A DNA stretch of 64,000 nt, taken from contig KN832870.1 in NCBI GenBank assembly GCA_000827325.1, forward strand, positions 124,001-188,000. Reading direction: 5' to 3'. Below are positions 11,884 to 22,501 of the stretch, one piece after another; the stretch's first letter is position 1; each line of letters begins with the position of its first letter. The stretch is from Oidiodendron maius Zn. Taxonomy: Eukaryota; Ascomycota; Leotiomycetes; Myxotrichaceae. The translations under genes were made by a program, and so were the position numbers. Below the pieces are notes generated by a model. The model did no database searches. It saw only the letters and a list, made by a program, of their open reading frames with translations, and was not told where the DNA came from.

Positions 11884-13925
11884 TTAATAAATACTAAGAA
11901 TGGTCTTCATGATATGAAGCAGTTGTTCTTCGGGATTCGTTGTAACATCTCCAGCCCTCCAGGCAACAACTCTGTCTGGGCGCACAAGAACACACCCAGA
12001 CTCGCCAACTTCTCGACAATTTGCCCACCCATAAAGCGAATCCTCATAGTCTTGGCGAAATCCAATTGAGTGAACGGAAATTGGGACATTAATAAGTTTC
12101 GATACGGCCGAGGCTGCCTCTCTCCATGCTTCGCCGCCGATGCCAGTAAGGAGCGAAAATTTGCCTTTCCCAGTAAGATCAATCGTCGAGATTGGCTCTA
12201 AATTCCCAGCTTTCCTGAGCCATGCGTGCGGCACGCGAGCCCCAGGGTATGTGGTGGCTTGATAGTAGAGGATGGGGTCGGGTAGTATATCTGGTGCGGA
12301 TGTCTGATCGCGTTGAAATACAGCAGTCGATACATACCGCTGATTCATCTCAATCCCGAGTCCATTGTATTCAAATTTCGTTTCCTCAATGGCCTTCTGG
12401 AGAGCAGTCCTTCTTTCAAATCCTTGTGGACTGTTTTCTGATAGTTCTGCCAAGGCTCTACTTCTCGAATCCTTGGAGGCATCTAGGATTCCAATAGCTT
12501 GCCAGATGGGTAGATGAGCTCGGACCGCCTCATTTGCACTGTAAGTTATTAGGTAGTTGCAGGAAATAGTTAGAGCAAGGCTTACCGCTTAACAATTCCA
12601 GCTCCTACCGGCTGGCGCTCAACAGTATACGAATCAAGTAACTTCGGTCCTGCAACGCCTAAGATATACCTTAGTTTTGTTCCATTAGACATCGAAATCC
12701 TTACCTTTTAGTACATAGGCAATCTTCCAAGCTAAATTGAAAGCATCTTGGATACAAGTATTTGACCCTAGACCATTGGCGGGAGGGTGTCGGTGAACGG
12801 CGTCACCTAAGCAGAAGATGCGACCAGATGAATACTTCTCGGCCACGGTGTTGTTGATCTGCCATCTTGCGATATCTAAAATTTCAACTGTGATGGAGTC
12901 ATCCCCGATAAACTGCTTAACTCGCTTCATCCATTGTTCCTCGGACGGTGGCGGATGCATATCTGGCTGATACCCGTTAACTGGGAAGAATATGATGAGC
13001 CACCTGTCCCATTGATCGACTACCCGGGGAAATCCGATCCAGGCAAAGTCTGGGTAGTCAACATCGTGCTGGTATATCCAATGAAGGCTTCCTTGGCGAG
13101 TCGTCATATATTTAGATAAGTCTGCTTTTACAAAGATATTCCAGGCTGACCCTCCACTTGGTTCTCCTTTTACTAAAGGAAGTCCCAACTGTCGTTGAAT
13201 GGTGCTTCGAGCCCCGTCAGCTCCAAAGAGATACTTACAGCGTATGTTGTAGGTTTTATTGAAGACAAGATCTTTGACAGTAACGTCAACATGTCCTTCT
13301 TCGGCGTTTTCGTAGAAAGAGATAAATTCAGTATCAAACCGACATGTGAATCCATTCAGCATGGCATTTTGCAAAAGCGCAGGCTCGAGCAATGACTGTG
13401 GAAGATCTAGGTGTTTGCAAGGACTTGCACTCGTATACCGACTCTGCATTTGTCAGAGATGGTAGAGAATTACTTAGTAGGGTTCCTTACAATTTCGTTT
13501 GGCCCACTTCCCCAAGCGTGCACCCGGGCAAATTCTTCGCCTGCCATACTTCTCGCAAATCGATTATATGACATAGTTTCATATTCGTAACCAATTTTTC
13601 GTAGATGACTTTCAAGATTTATGTCCCGTAGACATTCTATAGAGTTTAGATCAACGGAGATGCTCCTCGTACTTTAATACTGACCCATTGTAGCAATATT
13701 TGTTGTGTGTGCCCTTGGTGTCCGCGCTGTTGATGAAGTCTTTGATACTATGATTCCATTTATACCTTGACAACGTGGTAAGCATATCTTTGATCCTTTA
13801 TTAGTTCTGGATTTACCATTCTGTGCAAGAAAGCTGGCAAGCGCTCCACCTGCTGGGCCAGAGCCTATAATCACACATTGTGTCGTAAAGTCTGCGCTCA
13901 TGTTGGGTTCGTTGTTAAAAGTCAT
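11884..13925 (-). CDS. FAD-dependent aromatic hydroxylase (phenol hydroxylase-like)
   Basis: Class A flavoprotein monooxygenase (FAD_binding_3 fold) of the kind that hydroxylates phenolic or aromatic-acid rings with NAD(P)H and O2. Exons 13925-13817, 13765-13685, 13636-13491, 13443-12705, 12658-12586 and 12538-11884 give 1803 bases, 600 aa. Seen: Rossmann GSGPAGG at residues 21-27, the RTPRAHTTNIATMECLRD substrate-side block, the DG motif GADGARSTIQRQLGLP, the FAD ribityl motif CLGDAVHRHPPANGLG followed by IQDAFNLAWKIA, then GPKLLDSYTVERQPVG. The C-terminal ~190 residues form the thioredoxin-like tail of 2,4-dichlorophenol 6-monooxygenase and phenol hydroxylase relatives, ending with VLVRPDRVVAWRA. 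No signal peptide. Divergent from the carbonic anhydrase. The ring substrate is not readable. Confidence 0.9.
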
Positions 13926-14269
13926 CTTTGCTGTATGCTTGATGCTCCTAAGAATTGCACACACTGAGATATGTTCATCTCTGTAGTTGTTCCTCTTTCG
14001 AAAGTTATATGGCATTGATAGATTTCGTCTGTCGGTTCTTGCCACTCCCGATATTTCTCCGTCCAGCCCAAGCGAACTGAGCGGGATTGGCGAAGGCCGT
14101 CCTGAAGAGTTTGATATAGTACCTTCGACGGGGAAGACGAATGCCTGATTATTACAAATGCTTTCAAATAAAAATGATATTGAAATTGTTCAAGAATATC
14201 TCGCAATGGGATAAACAGAGCGGTTCATCTCAATTCAACCTACCACCACCATTAGCAAATCCTTTCAAA
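13926..14269. promoter_or_regulatory. Shared divergent promoter, FAD hydroxylase / carbonic anhydrase
   Basis: 344 bases between opposed start codons. Open frames continue upstream of both chosen starts but have no family support, so they are taken as untranslated leader. No perfect palindrome seen. Confidence 0.45.
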
Positions 14270-14917
14270 ATGGGCGAAGGTCACGATCAAACAAATCCAT
14301 ATTCCCCTTACGCTTTCGAAGCTGCCAATAAGCATTATGCAAATCAAATACACGTGCCGGATCCTATAGTTGGGGCCCGATCTCGAGTTGGGATCATAAC
14401 TTGCTGCGATGCAAGATGCATACCCGAGCGATTTTTCAACCTCAGTGAAAATGAGGCTTTTGTAATTCGAAACGGTGGCGGCAGAACAGCTTCTGAAGAT
14501 GTTATACGAACAATTCTCTTAGTCTCAGTCCTGAGCGAGATAAAGGAGCTGAAAGTTATACACCATACGGGTAAGTATAAGCCGTGTAGTTGTACCATCT
14601 CGTTTGCAACAAGGCTGACTTTACATCCAGATTGCGGCAGCTTGGCATTTTCTGACGAATGGATCCGAGAAACAGTTGCAAGGAATGACCCCCTATTGCC
14701 GGGCGGGCCATTTAAATCTGATGCACTTCCTTGGGCGGAAGCAATTTCCACTCAGCCATTTCACATGCGGCCTGGTGATACTGAGCGGGATAGGATAGAG
14801 CGAAGCGTTCGCCAAGATGTCCAGTATCTTAAGTCTCATCCCCTGGTAAAACCCGCGACTCTTATCACTGGATGGGTTTATGATCTCCATACTGGTCTCG
14901 TGGAGAAATGCGATTAG
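14270..14917 (+). CDS. Beta-carbonic anhydrase
   Basis: Zinc enzyme interconverting CO2 and bicarbonate. Exons 14270-14570 and 14631-14917 give 588 bases, 195 aa, the size of a short single-domain beta-CA. Zinc ligands are visible: Cys46 in CCDAR (C-D-x-R dyad Asp47/Arg49) and, created exactly by the splice, His99 and Cys102 in HHTDCG. VIRNGGGRTASEDVIRTI matches the family core. The start is the MGEGHDQTN Met, which fits normal family length; earlier in-frame Mets (14141, 14174) would add an unsupported leader. No clear targeting peptide, so probably cytosolic. Divergent from a ring monooxygenase and near a decarboxylase-type amidohydrolase, which suggests a role in CO2/bicarbonate balance of the pathway (inference). 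Confidence 0.9.
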   Translation: MGEGHDQTNPYSPYAFEAANKHYANQIHVPDPIVGARSRVGIITCCDARCIPERFFNLSENEAFVIRNGGGRTASEDVIRTILLVSVLSEIKELKVIHHTGKYKPCSCTISFATRLTLHPDCGSLAFSDEWIRETVARNDPLLPGGPFKSDALPWAEAISTQPFHMRPGDTERDRIERSVRQDVQYLKSHPLVKPATLITGWVYDLHTGLVEKCD

Positions 14918-15251
14918 AATTTCTAGCGGCCCTGGCCTTGGTTTATCTTTTTACGTGTTTAAATCTATTTTTCAAAACAAAAGATAGAGCTCACACGATT
15001 GCGCACATTCACATAATTCTAGATTCTCAGTGCAGAATGATAGAAATCGCATGCCTTTGTTATTAAGTATGTCGTGCTCGCAGTTGAATCGACACTTGTC
15101 TCGTCCTGAATACTGTACAACTCGGGAAATCCGCTTATGACCAATGTTAGATATCTCAAGAATTTCGGGAGCTGCAAGACTTCAGATACAACGGGGACAT
15201 TATTATCACAGAATCATGACAGTATCTTTCTTATGAATGCATTCTAGCGAA
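14918..15251. terminator. Convergent 3' region, carbonic anhydrase / alcohol dehydrogenase
   Basis: 334 AT-rich bases between two stop codons that face each other. It must hold both polyadenylation regions; no exact signal is assigned. Confidence 0.3.
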
Positions 15252-16526
15252 CTAATCTGCTACTTTTACAAGAATCTTCAAATGCTCGTCCTTACGATCG
15301 ATAAGTTCTTTAAATCCCTTCTCGACCACTTCGCCCAATTCGATCTGAGAAGTAATCATTTGGCCTGGCTGTAGGAGTCCTACAAATGTCATTAGAACAG
15401 CAAGATTGTCCAAGTAACATATAAACTCACCTTTATCAACTGCGTCAAGAACTTCTTCAAAATCCTTCTTGACATACGTCATTGCCGCCATATACTTCTT
15501 CTCTCCCATAATCATGTCCATAATGTTTACGGTGGGCGCTGTTCTCCACGACGCAATATTGACAACTGTGCCCCCAGTTCTCAATGCACTAAATGCACTG
15601 TCCAATGCGGCCTGCATTCCAGCCGTGTCAAACACAATATCCACACCATGTCTATCGCAGAGCTCATAACATCTTGATGCCACATCTTCTTCACGAGGAT
15701 CGATGACGTGATCTGCACCAAATTTCACGGAGAGTTTATTGCGTCGAGTAGAGATTTCGGAGACGATAACGCGGCCAGCATTCAGGGCTTTGAGTACTTG
15801 GAGGATACCAATTCCAATGGGCCCGCCGCCGAGGACGAGCACGGAGTCGCCCGTCTTGAAAGGACTGGATTTTACAGCATGCCAAGCGACAGATAACGGT
15901 TCTATAAGTGCTTTATCCGCGCCATATGTCAGATGAAAAGCCAGAAGACAGGTAGCTGCATTGCTCACCTCCGATTTCTAGGGGGATGTGTCTTGGAAGT
16001 CGGTAGACATGAGATTGTGGCACAACGATGCTGTCAGAGAGACCCCCGCCCCAGCCTGGATCAGATTAATCCGCTCGCTCTGTATGGCTCGTTCACTCTT
16101 CCCGCACTCACCTGTAAAGCCGAAGGCCCCAAGGTTCTCGCAACAATTGATGTATCCTCTTGCGCAAGCGTCACAGCTGCCATCATAAATAATAGGCAAG
16201 ACCACTACCATGTCACCAGGCTTGAAGTTTACAACGCTGTGGCCCACTTCCGTCACTGTGCCGCTGAATTCATGGCCAAGAGTGACAGGGTTGCTTTCGT
16301 TTGTCAAGGGGTGCGGTTTCGTAGGTGTGAGAATCGGTCCCGCGAGATATTCGTGTAGATCCGTCCCACAGATTCCTACGAAGGCGGGTCGAAGCTGCTA
16401 GGATTTAGAAAAGGTTAGAGAGAGGGGTTTTGGTTGGGATACCTTCACCTGGTCGTTTCCGCAAGCTGGCTCCGGAACCGAGTCAACACGAATATCTTTG
16501 GGACCATGGAATCGGACTGCCCGCAT
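15252..16526 (-). CDS. Zinc-dependent alcohol dehydrogenase, butanediol-DH-like MDR
   Basis: Medium-chain dehydrogenase/reductase oxidising an alcohol or polyol with NAD(P)+. Exons 16526-16443, 16397-16112, 16055-15969, 15910-15431 and 15379-15252 give 1065 bases, 354 aa. Catalytic zinc ligands: Cys38 (GICGTD), His70-Glu71 (GHEFSG) and the Glu of LIEPLSVAWHAV; a structural zinc Cys set CDACARGYINCC; Rossmann motif VLGGGPIGIG. Resembles (R,R)-butanediol/sorbitol dehydrogenases. The last intron (15380-15430) is 51 bases, in frame and stop-free, so retention would insert 17 residues near the C-terminus. Divergent from the CocE-type hydrolase. In the cluster it could supply the aldehyde for the downstream aldehyde dehydrogenase (inference). 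Confidence 0.9.
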
Positions 16527-17100
16527 TTATGTTGGCGTTTTTTAATATCGTCTACCTTGAAAATTCGCTTAGATGAAGATCTACAATGAGCTAGCTTTTG
16601 CAACTCCAGCATTTATACGCTATGATCAAACTTTGGTTGTATTTTTGGTCGGTTCCGTGGCGTCCACGGGAATTCCGAATGCCGAGTGGCGCTAGCAAAA
16701 TAGGCTTTCGCGGTTTCCTGGGCCATTACAAAGGCATGAAGGTACGTTCGTAATCAACGGCCTAATAAAGGGGCATAGTCGAGGAGAGGAGGATTAATGG
16801 ATTCACAAAGCCGTTTAAGTTATGCGGTTTCAAGATCCCAATATTAGTGCAGCAGTTACTCTGCTAAATTGCTGTTGAAATTATATCTACGTAATACGAT
16901 GAAGTTTATACCGGCTTACCGCGAGAAATTCAGGGCGAATTACATTAGTAAACCTACCGGCATTCGTCAACCCCGACAAGCTCTATAAACAATGCCAGGC
17001 TAACAATATTGCGACGAGAAGAAAGTATACTACCACTGTGCTTCGGTTTCCATGCCCTATCCACTTTATTGTGTGCTTTCAAATTTCCGCTATTTTCAAA
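16527..17100. promoter_or_regulatory. Shared divergent promoter, ADH / CocE hydrolase
   Basis: 574 bases between opposed start codons. It holds a perfect interrupted palindrome at 16655-16669, listed separately. Confidence 0.5.
16655..16669. promoter_or_regulatory. Candidate operator, inverted repeat CCGTGG-N3-CCACGG
   Basis: CCGTGG CGT CCACGG is a perfect 6-bp inverted repeat about 130 bases upstream of the ADH start. Zn2Cys6 dimers bind paired CGG-type triplets, so this is a plausible site for one of the two cluster regulators. One half-site CCGTGG recurs at 23783-23788 in the promoter between the amidohydrolase and the aldehyde dehydrogenase. Confidence 0.4.
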
Positions 17101-19178
17101 ATGTCCCTAAAAGTTGGAAATATTGACGTGTCTCATACGGACATCACCCCGCCCGAGGCTCCCGACTCTTTTTACAATGGCTTTAAACCTAGCACACAAA
17201 CGCTCCCTAGGGGCCACAAACGTCTCGAGCGCTCTCGCCAGTTTTCCGTTGACACTATTTATGACCGTGATATTGAGATTTTGATGCGTGATGGGGTTAT
17301 ACTCCGGGCGGACGTCTTTCGACCAGCTGACAGTAAAGAGAAGGTTCCTGCCATTTTGGCTTGGAGTCCGTATGGAAAGTCCGGCACAGGTAACGATAAT
17401 CGATGTCTCGTGTGCATGCTAAAGATGAGCTCACAAACAGGGTATAGGGTCGGCCCGGCTAGAGATGATACCGGCGCATATTGGCATCCCTTTTGACTGG
17501 CTGTCCGATTATGAAAAGTTCGAAGCTCCGGATCCTGCGGACTGGACAGCAAGAGGCTATGCCGTAGTTAATATCGATGCCCGCGGTTCCTGGGACTCCC
17601 AGGGAGATCTTCGGTAAGAGTTAAATCATCCCACAATTATGATCTTCTTAACTAAATATTCGAAGCTGGTTTGGTACTCCTGAGGGTAAAGACGGCTACG
17701 ATGCCGTCGAATATATCGCCAAGTTACCCTGGTGCAATGGGAGCCTATGCATGGCCGGAAATTCGTGGCTCGGAGTAGGGCAATGGTTTACAGCTGCAGA
17801 AAGACCACCTTCACTAAAATGCATTGCTCCGTTCGAGGGTGCTAGCGATATGTACCGAGAGATGCTCTGTAGAGGTGGCATTCCATTTACCTCATTCCTT
17901 GATTGGGTAGCAGGCACACTTCGAGGTTTGAGAACCTATGTCTTAGATCGGGCTAGTATACTGACATGTCTGGATAGGGCGACAGCAGCAGGAAGACCTT
18001 GCCGGAATGCTTGCGAAATATCCCCTCATGAATGAGTATTGGGCAGATAAACGTGCAAGGGCCGATAAGATTAATATCCCAACTTACGTAGTAGCAAGTT
18101 ACTCTACTTGTTTGCACACGGTCGGCACGCTGCGGGCATTTGTGGACATTCCACATGAGAAGAAATGGTTATTAATTTCCCTTCTCTGGCGTGGGTTTAC
18201 ATCCTAAGCTTATCTTATCAGGCTACGAATACATGATACTCAAGAGTGGTACGACCTGTATCAGCCAAAAACCAATGACGAACTGCAGCGGTTCTTTGAT
18301 TTCTATACCAAAGGCATACAGAACGGCTGGGAGGTCGTGACACCACGTGTTCGAGTCTCGCTGCTGGGATATAATGAGGTGCGGACTGAGAAAATCCTGG
18401 CTCGGGTGCAGAATATTAATTGTAACAGCCCAATATTATCAACCACATCGTGAGCGACTGGCCTGTACCGGAAACAATTCAGAAGATACTCTACCTCGGG
18501 CCCAATAACCAACTCACTAGCAACCCAGTCTGGAGCACTGCAACACTCGCTTATCAATCTGATATCCCAGCCATGCAGGAGGACGCTGATCCCGAAGAGA
18601 TACACTTCAAGCACACATTCTCGTCACGCACCTATCTACTTGGTGCCGCAAAGGCGATCTTGTTTGTCTCATGTGCTGACTTTCACGACATGGATGTTTT
18701 CGTGCAGCTCCGAAAAACTGATAGGAGCGGTAAGATCCTCAGTAGCTACAATGTTCCCCTGTCTGACCTTAGGAAAATGGGCATGGAGGAAGAGAAGATC
18801 CCTAAGGTCAACCCAATGATCTACCTCGGCCCAACAGGTCAATTAAGAGCTAGTCACCGCGCACTAGATGCGCAGTTATCTACTGTGCACTGGCCAGTGC
18901 ATGCTCACGACAAGGAGGAGTTTATTACTCCAGGGGAGATCATAAAACTGGAGATAGGAATGTGGCCGTCGGGTATGATATTTAGCAAGGGAGAGTCAAT
19001 TGTACTAAAGGTATCCGGACACTGGATGACCCTTTCCGAGTACCCATGGCTTAGAGGTGAGCATAAGCCGCGAAACAAAGGTAAGCATGTTGTGCATTTT
19101 GGAGGTGAATATGAGAGCCGGGTCGTGCTACCCTTGCTGGAGATTGGAACACCTCAGGAGACTAGGAGCATAATATAG
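17101..19178 (+). CDS. CocE/NonD-family alpha/beta hydrolase (X-Pro dipeptidyl-peptidase type)
   Basis: Serine hydrolase of the peptidase S15 / cocaine esterase family; members split esters or N-acyl bonds. Exons 17101-17389, 17463-17613, 17666-17925, 17978-18167, 18222-18378 and 18429-19178 give 1797 bases, 598 aa. Seen: MRDGVILRADVFRP and ILAWSPYGKSGT at the N-terminus, VNIDARGSWDSQG, the nucleophile elbow GNSWLGVGQWF, the mid-domain HEKKWLRIHDTQEW (holding the usual catalytic His region), and a C-terminal jelly-roll part with DMDVFVQLRK and LSTVHWPVHAHDKEEF. No signal peptide, so intracellular. Some donors are weak (GTTATT at 18168), but reading frame and family order are kept. Divergent from the ADH. 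Could release the acid or amine moiety of a cluster substrate (inference). Confidence 0.88.
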
Positions 19179-19575
19179 ATTGAGTGTCAAGACTAGCAAT
19201 TATATGGCGAATTATCCTACTTCAGCTATCATCAGATACTGTCGATGGCCTTATTATTTTGCTGCTGTTGTTGTTTGTATTCGAAAAGTTAACTTTATGC
19301 CAATGTAAATTAGCTGCTCAAGCGCCAGATAATATCACTAAAATATATCCAATGGCTTGCATTTTATGACGGAAGTTTTAACTGCAGTTACAACCTCACG
19401 ACTTTCAATGAGGTTTTCCATGAACCAGCAAGGAGAGACTTCTGGCCAGCAGTGGAAAATCGCTATCCCGAGATTCCTCATCTAGAAGATGTTCACACTC
19501 CAGAGTCTGGACAATTCCTATTTCATTTCAAGTATTAGAGATATAATAGTGTATGTAAGCAGTAGGCACATCTAG
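19179..19575. other. Intergenic with an orphan open stretch
   Basis: About 65 codons on the plus strand ending at a stop at 19537-19539 look protein-like (FYDGSFNCSYNLTTFNEVF, EPARRDFWPAVENRYPEIPH) but have no start codon and no family I recognise. It could be the last exon of a lost gene. Confidence 0.25.
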
Positions 19576-21815
19576 TTACTTACTCAACGCTGCGGTTCCA
19601 ATATCCCAGAATGCCCCAACTCGCCTTAAAACCAGTTTTAGCAAATCCAGTTGAGAGTTATGTTGATCGGCCATCATGCCATGAACAGTTTGGAGATTGT
19701 CAAGCTGTGGTCCTATAATTGTGCATACAATAAAGGGACATGCGTATGGGATAAACTCGGGCAGCCAGGCTTGCGCCGCGCGAAAGACAAGATCTGTACC
19801 ACTACAGACGCCAACATGGACATTGTCAATCCAAGATGCCAAGGATGATTGCTTCTGTGATCTTTCACACCAAGACCGTCGTAACAACGCTTTGGTTCTA
19901 TAGGCGGTTAGAAAGCCCCGTTATAAACGAGACGTACTTACGTATGTAGCATGAAGACGGTAGAAATGACCCAGTTACAGCTGGCAAAGTTGCTTTCAGT
20001 AAAATTCAAGTCGCCAGAGCTGAGGTAAAAGTTCATTGGTAGGGAGAGATTAAAACAATCCAAAGTAGATTGGAAATCTATCAACTCTTGCGTTGTCGTT
20101 GTCCGTCGCAGGGATAGGTCATGAGCTGTAGCCATTAAGAACGTACTGAGAAGAAACCATACCCTCTCGTCTTGATTTGGACAGCCATCGAGACTACCCC
20201 AGGCTTGAAATGTGTCTGCTTTGAGGGGTATCGATCCAAGTGGTCTGTTAGAGAACCAGTGTTTATCCGAGACTGGGAGAAGGACATGCATTTGGTTCCT
20301 GTCGATAGCATACGGCCGCTTTGAAATTGTCGACGCGAAAATATCCAACTCCCACACTAACCACCATGCCCTCCTCTGCTCTTCTCTCCCTTTCCACTCT
20401 TCAAGTGTTAGGGCATTTGCATCGTAGAAGAGTCCTGAGGAAATCACATCTTCGTCGATTACATCAAGACCTAAGTCTATCGCCAGTCGACAACAAGTGC
20501 CGACTAACAGCCAGCTCTCTGTTGTAGGCAAAGACGTTAGCTGATAAAATGATAGGAGAATACACCCTTGGAGAAGGGATAGGCTGCTCTGTTCAACTTT
20601 GCTTTGTTGCAATATCTCAGTGTAGAGGGCTTTTGCTTTGCAGCCAAACACCCTTGCTCTAGCTTTGGGTGGCAGGTCCCCAAAGTAAGATGAAGACGAA
20701 AATCTCGCTGATAGTGCAAACATTCCATTCAAAATAAAAGCATCTTCGATAGAAATCTTGCAGTATCTAGTTTCGTCTGGGTTGCCAACTCCAAATTTCG
20801 AATGAAAATCGCGGTCGTGAAATAGAGGAATAAAGCACTGGACTTTCTTGAAAAATAGCTTAATTCTGAAGTCATTAGCAATACTGTGAAATCTATTAGG
20901 CCAACTAACAAGTCGTCAACGATCCATGTCGGCAGCGGGATGCTGTAACCTCTTGTATGTTTATCGGTAAGTATTCCTGCGGGATCCTGACTAGGGTCAG
21001 AAACGGGGCTCTGAGAGCATTCCATGCCATTAATTTCCAGCCAACCTCCATCTGATGTCACAAGGTCAAAAGGACCATGAGATATGCCCTGATGCAGATC
21101 TTCAAAGGCAGAGTCGATATTTTCTGGAATCGAGCCACCGATATCATGATATACACATGTCTCGGCTGGTTGGTTTGTATTTCTCTGGCTTGCATCAGCG
21201 GTCCATGGGGTCTCTGGCAAGATGTCCCCGCCTATGCCTGGATTCGTCGGAGACGCTGTCGATATAGAAGGGCTATGGTGCAATGCATGGACGAAAGGCT
21301 CATCTTGTCGTCCTCGACCTGCTCCAGGCAGTCGACTAGAATCCAGCTCATGGAATGCTTGATCTTGCGACAGGTTAGAGTTCGGTAGTATAATCCTGAA
21401 CAATATCGGGTACCATACCCAGCTCTTCACTCCTACCAGCCTCGATAAGCTTCCGCTGAAGACTTCGCAACTGCGTTTCTAGGGTCGGTAGCTTTCTCTT
21501 GTTGGGATAGGTGCATCTTCTGTTTGACTTGCGGCAGCGGGAGCACTGTGGGGTCTTCCTATCACCTTTTTATCATATATCAGCAGGAAGTGGCAGAGAG
21601 TGGAGTGGAGAATGCCTGCATGGGCCGTTTGCAGCTGGTAGAGGGCTGTTGAAAGTACTGTACATTTGCTCTTTTTCCTACGTCCAATTAGCCTCCATGG
21701 CACGCTCTGCGGGCCTGGACATAGATACCCACCTATTACACTCCTCGCAGGACCTATTCCGTTGCTGAAGTAACCCAGGCCCGGAGCTGGTCGGTCGCGA
21801 CTGATTTGTGGCCAT
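19576..21815 (-). CDS. Zn2Cys6 transcription factor with fungal-specific domain (1)
   Basis: Nuclear DNA-binding regulator. Exons 21815-21733, 21677-21664, 21565-21437, 21363-20906, 20846-19942 and 19897-19576 give 1911 bases, 636 aa. The zinc cluster is split by two introns around a 14-base micro-exon; once spliced it is C-x2-C-x6-C-x6-C-x2-C-x6-C at residues 23-50, followed by a basic linker and a short coiled coil (LETQLRSLQRKLIEA). A Ser/Pro-rich spacer leads into the fungal transcription factor domain: VQCFIPLFHDRDF, FILNGMFALSARF, SWLLVGTCCRLAIDLGL and RRAWWLVWELDIFAS. Placed amid the catabolic genes, so a pathway-specific activator is the natural guess (inference). Confidence 0.85.
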
Positions 21816-22501
21816 GACTAGGAATAGTGGGAGTAGCGGATTTGGTTGTCGATGTCAGAATAGAAAACTGGAACTCTGCGCGCGAAATAGATTGCTGAAA
21901 TGGAAGGTCGGCATCATAGCGTCAGAGTGCGGGGAAAAGGGTAGGGGTATTGAAGAAGCCGGGCATCCGCGTTTCTGTTAGAGCGCACAGGATACGCCAC
22001 CAGAATTTTTGCCACATAAAGGACCACATCAAAGGGCTTACGCAGTATACTTAATTCGGAATATTCTAGCATTAGGTATAGAGCACACACCATATGCACA
22101 ATGCCTTGATGGAAAATAGCCTCGACGAGCCAACAAGGAAAGGCTGTTGGTTGAGATTGCGCTACATGACAAGATAATTGCTTTCTAATTCCCGCGTCTG
22201 ATTTCTAATGGCCCTGATTTGCTAACACTAACAGTGAGTAAGCCCTACTAGCACCGCCATTCGCCACCCAGTTGAGCATTCTGCAACACCTGGTGCACTT
22301 TGGTTCAAGCTAAGCTCAGCTGACTTCAAGACATACTAGCGACCTGTAATGTTTTGTAACAAACTATTCTCTATAGCAAAAAAAACATACTTCTTCCTGC
22401 GAAGTGCTAAGACGTTCTTGGACATTCCTCAGCTTCTTATCCCTGCGTACATCCTATGGTTTCCGGCATCGTTTGGAGATGAATTTCCATCATACAAAAT
22501 T
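21816..22501. other. Intergenic, regulator promoter
   Basis: Between the regulator start and the 3' end of the amidohydrolase. Nothing else recognised. Confidence 0.4.

Noticed and set aside
13926-14045. 40-codon N-terminal extension of the FAD hydroxylase
   Set aside because: The family begins a few residues before the GxGxxG motif; the extension is rich in Arg/Asn without targeting character and is better read as 5' leader.
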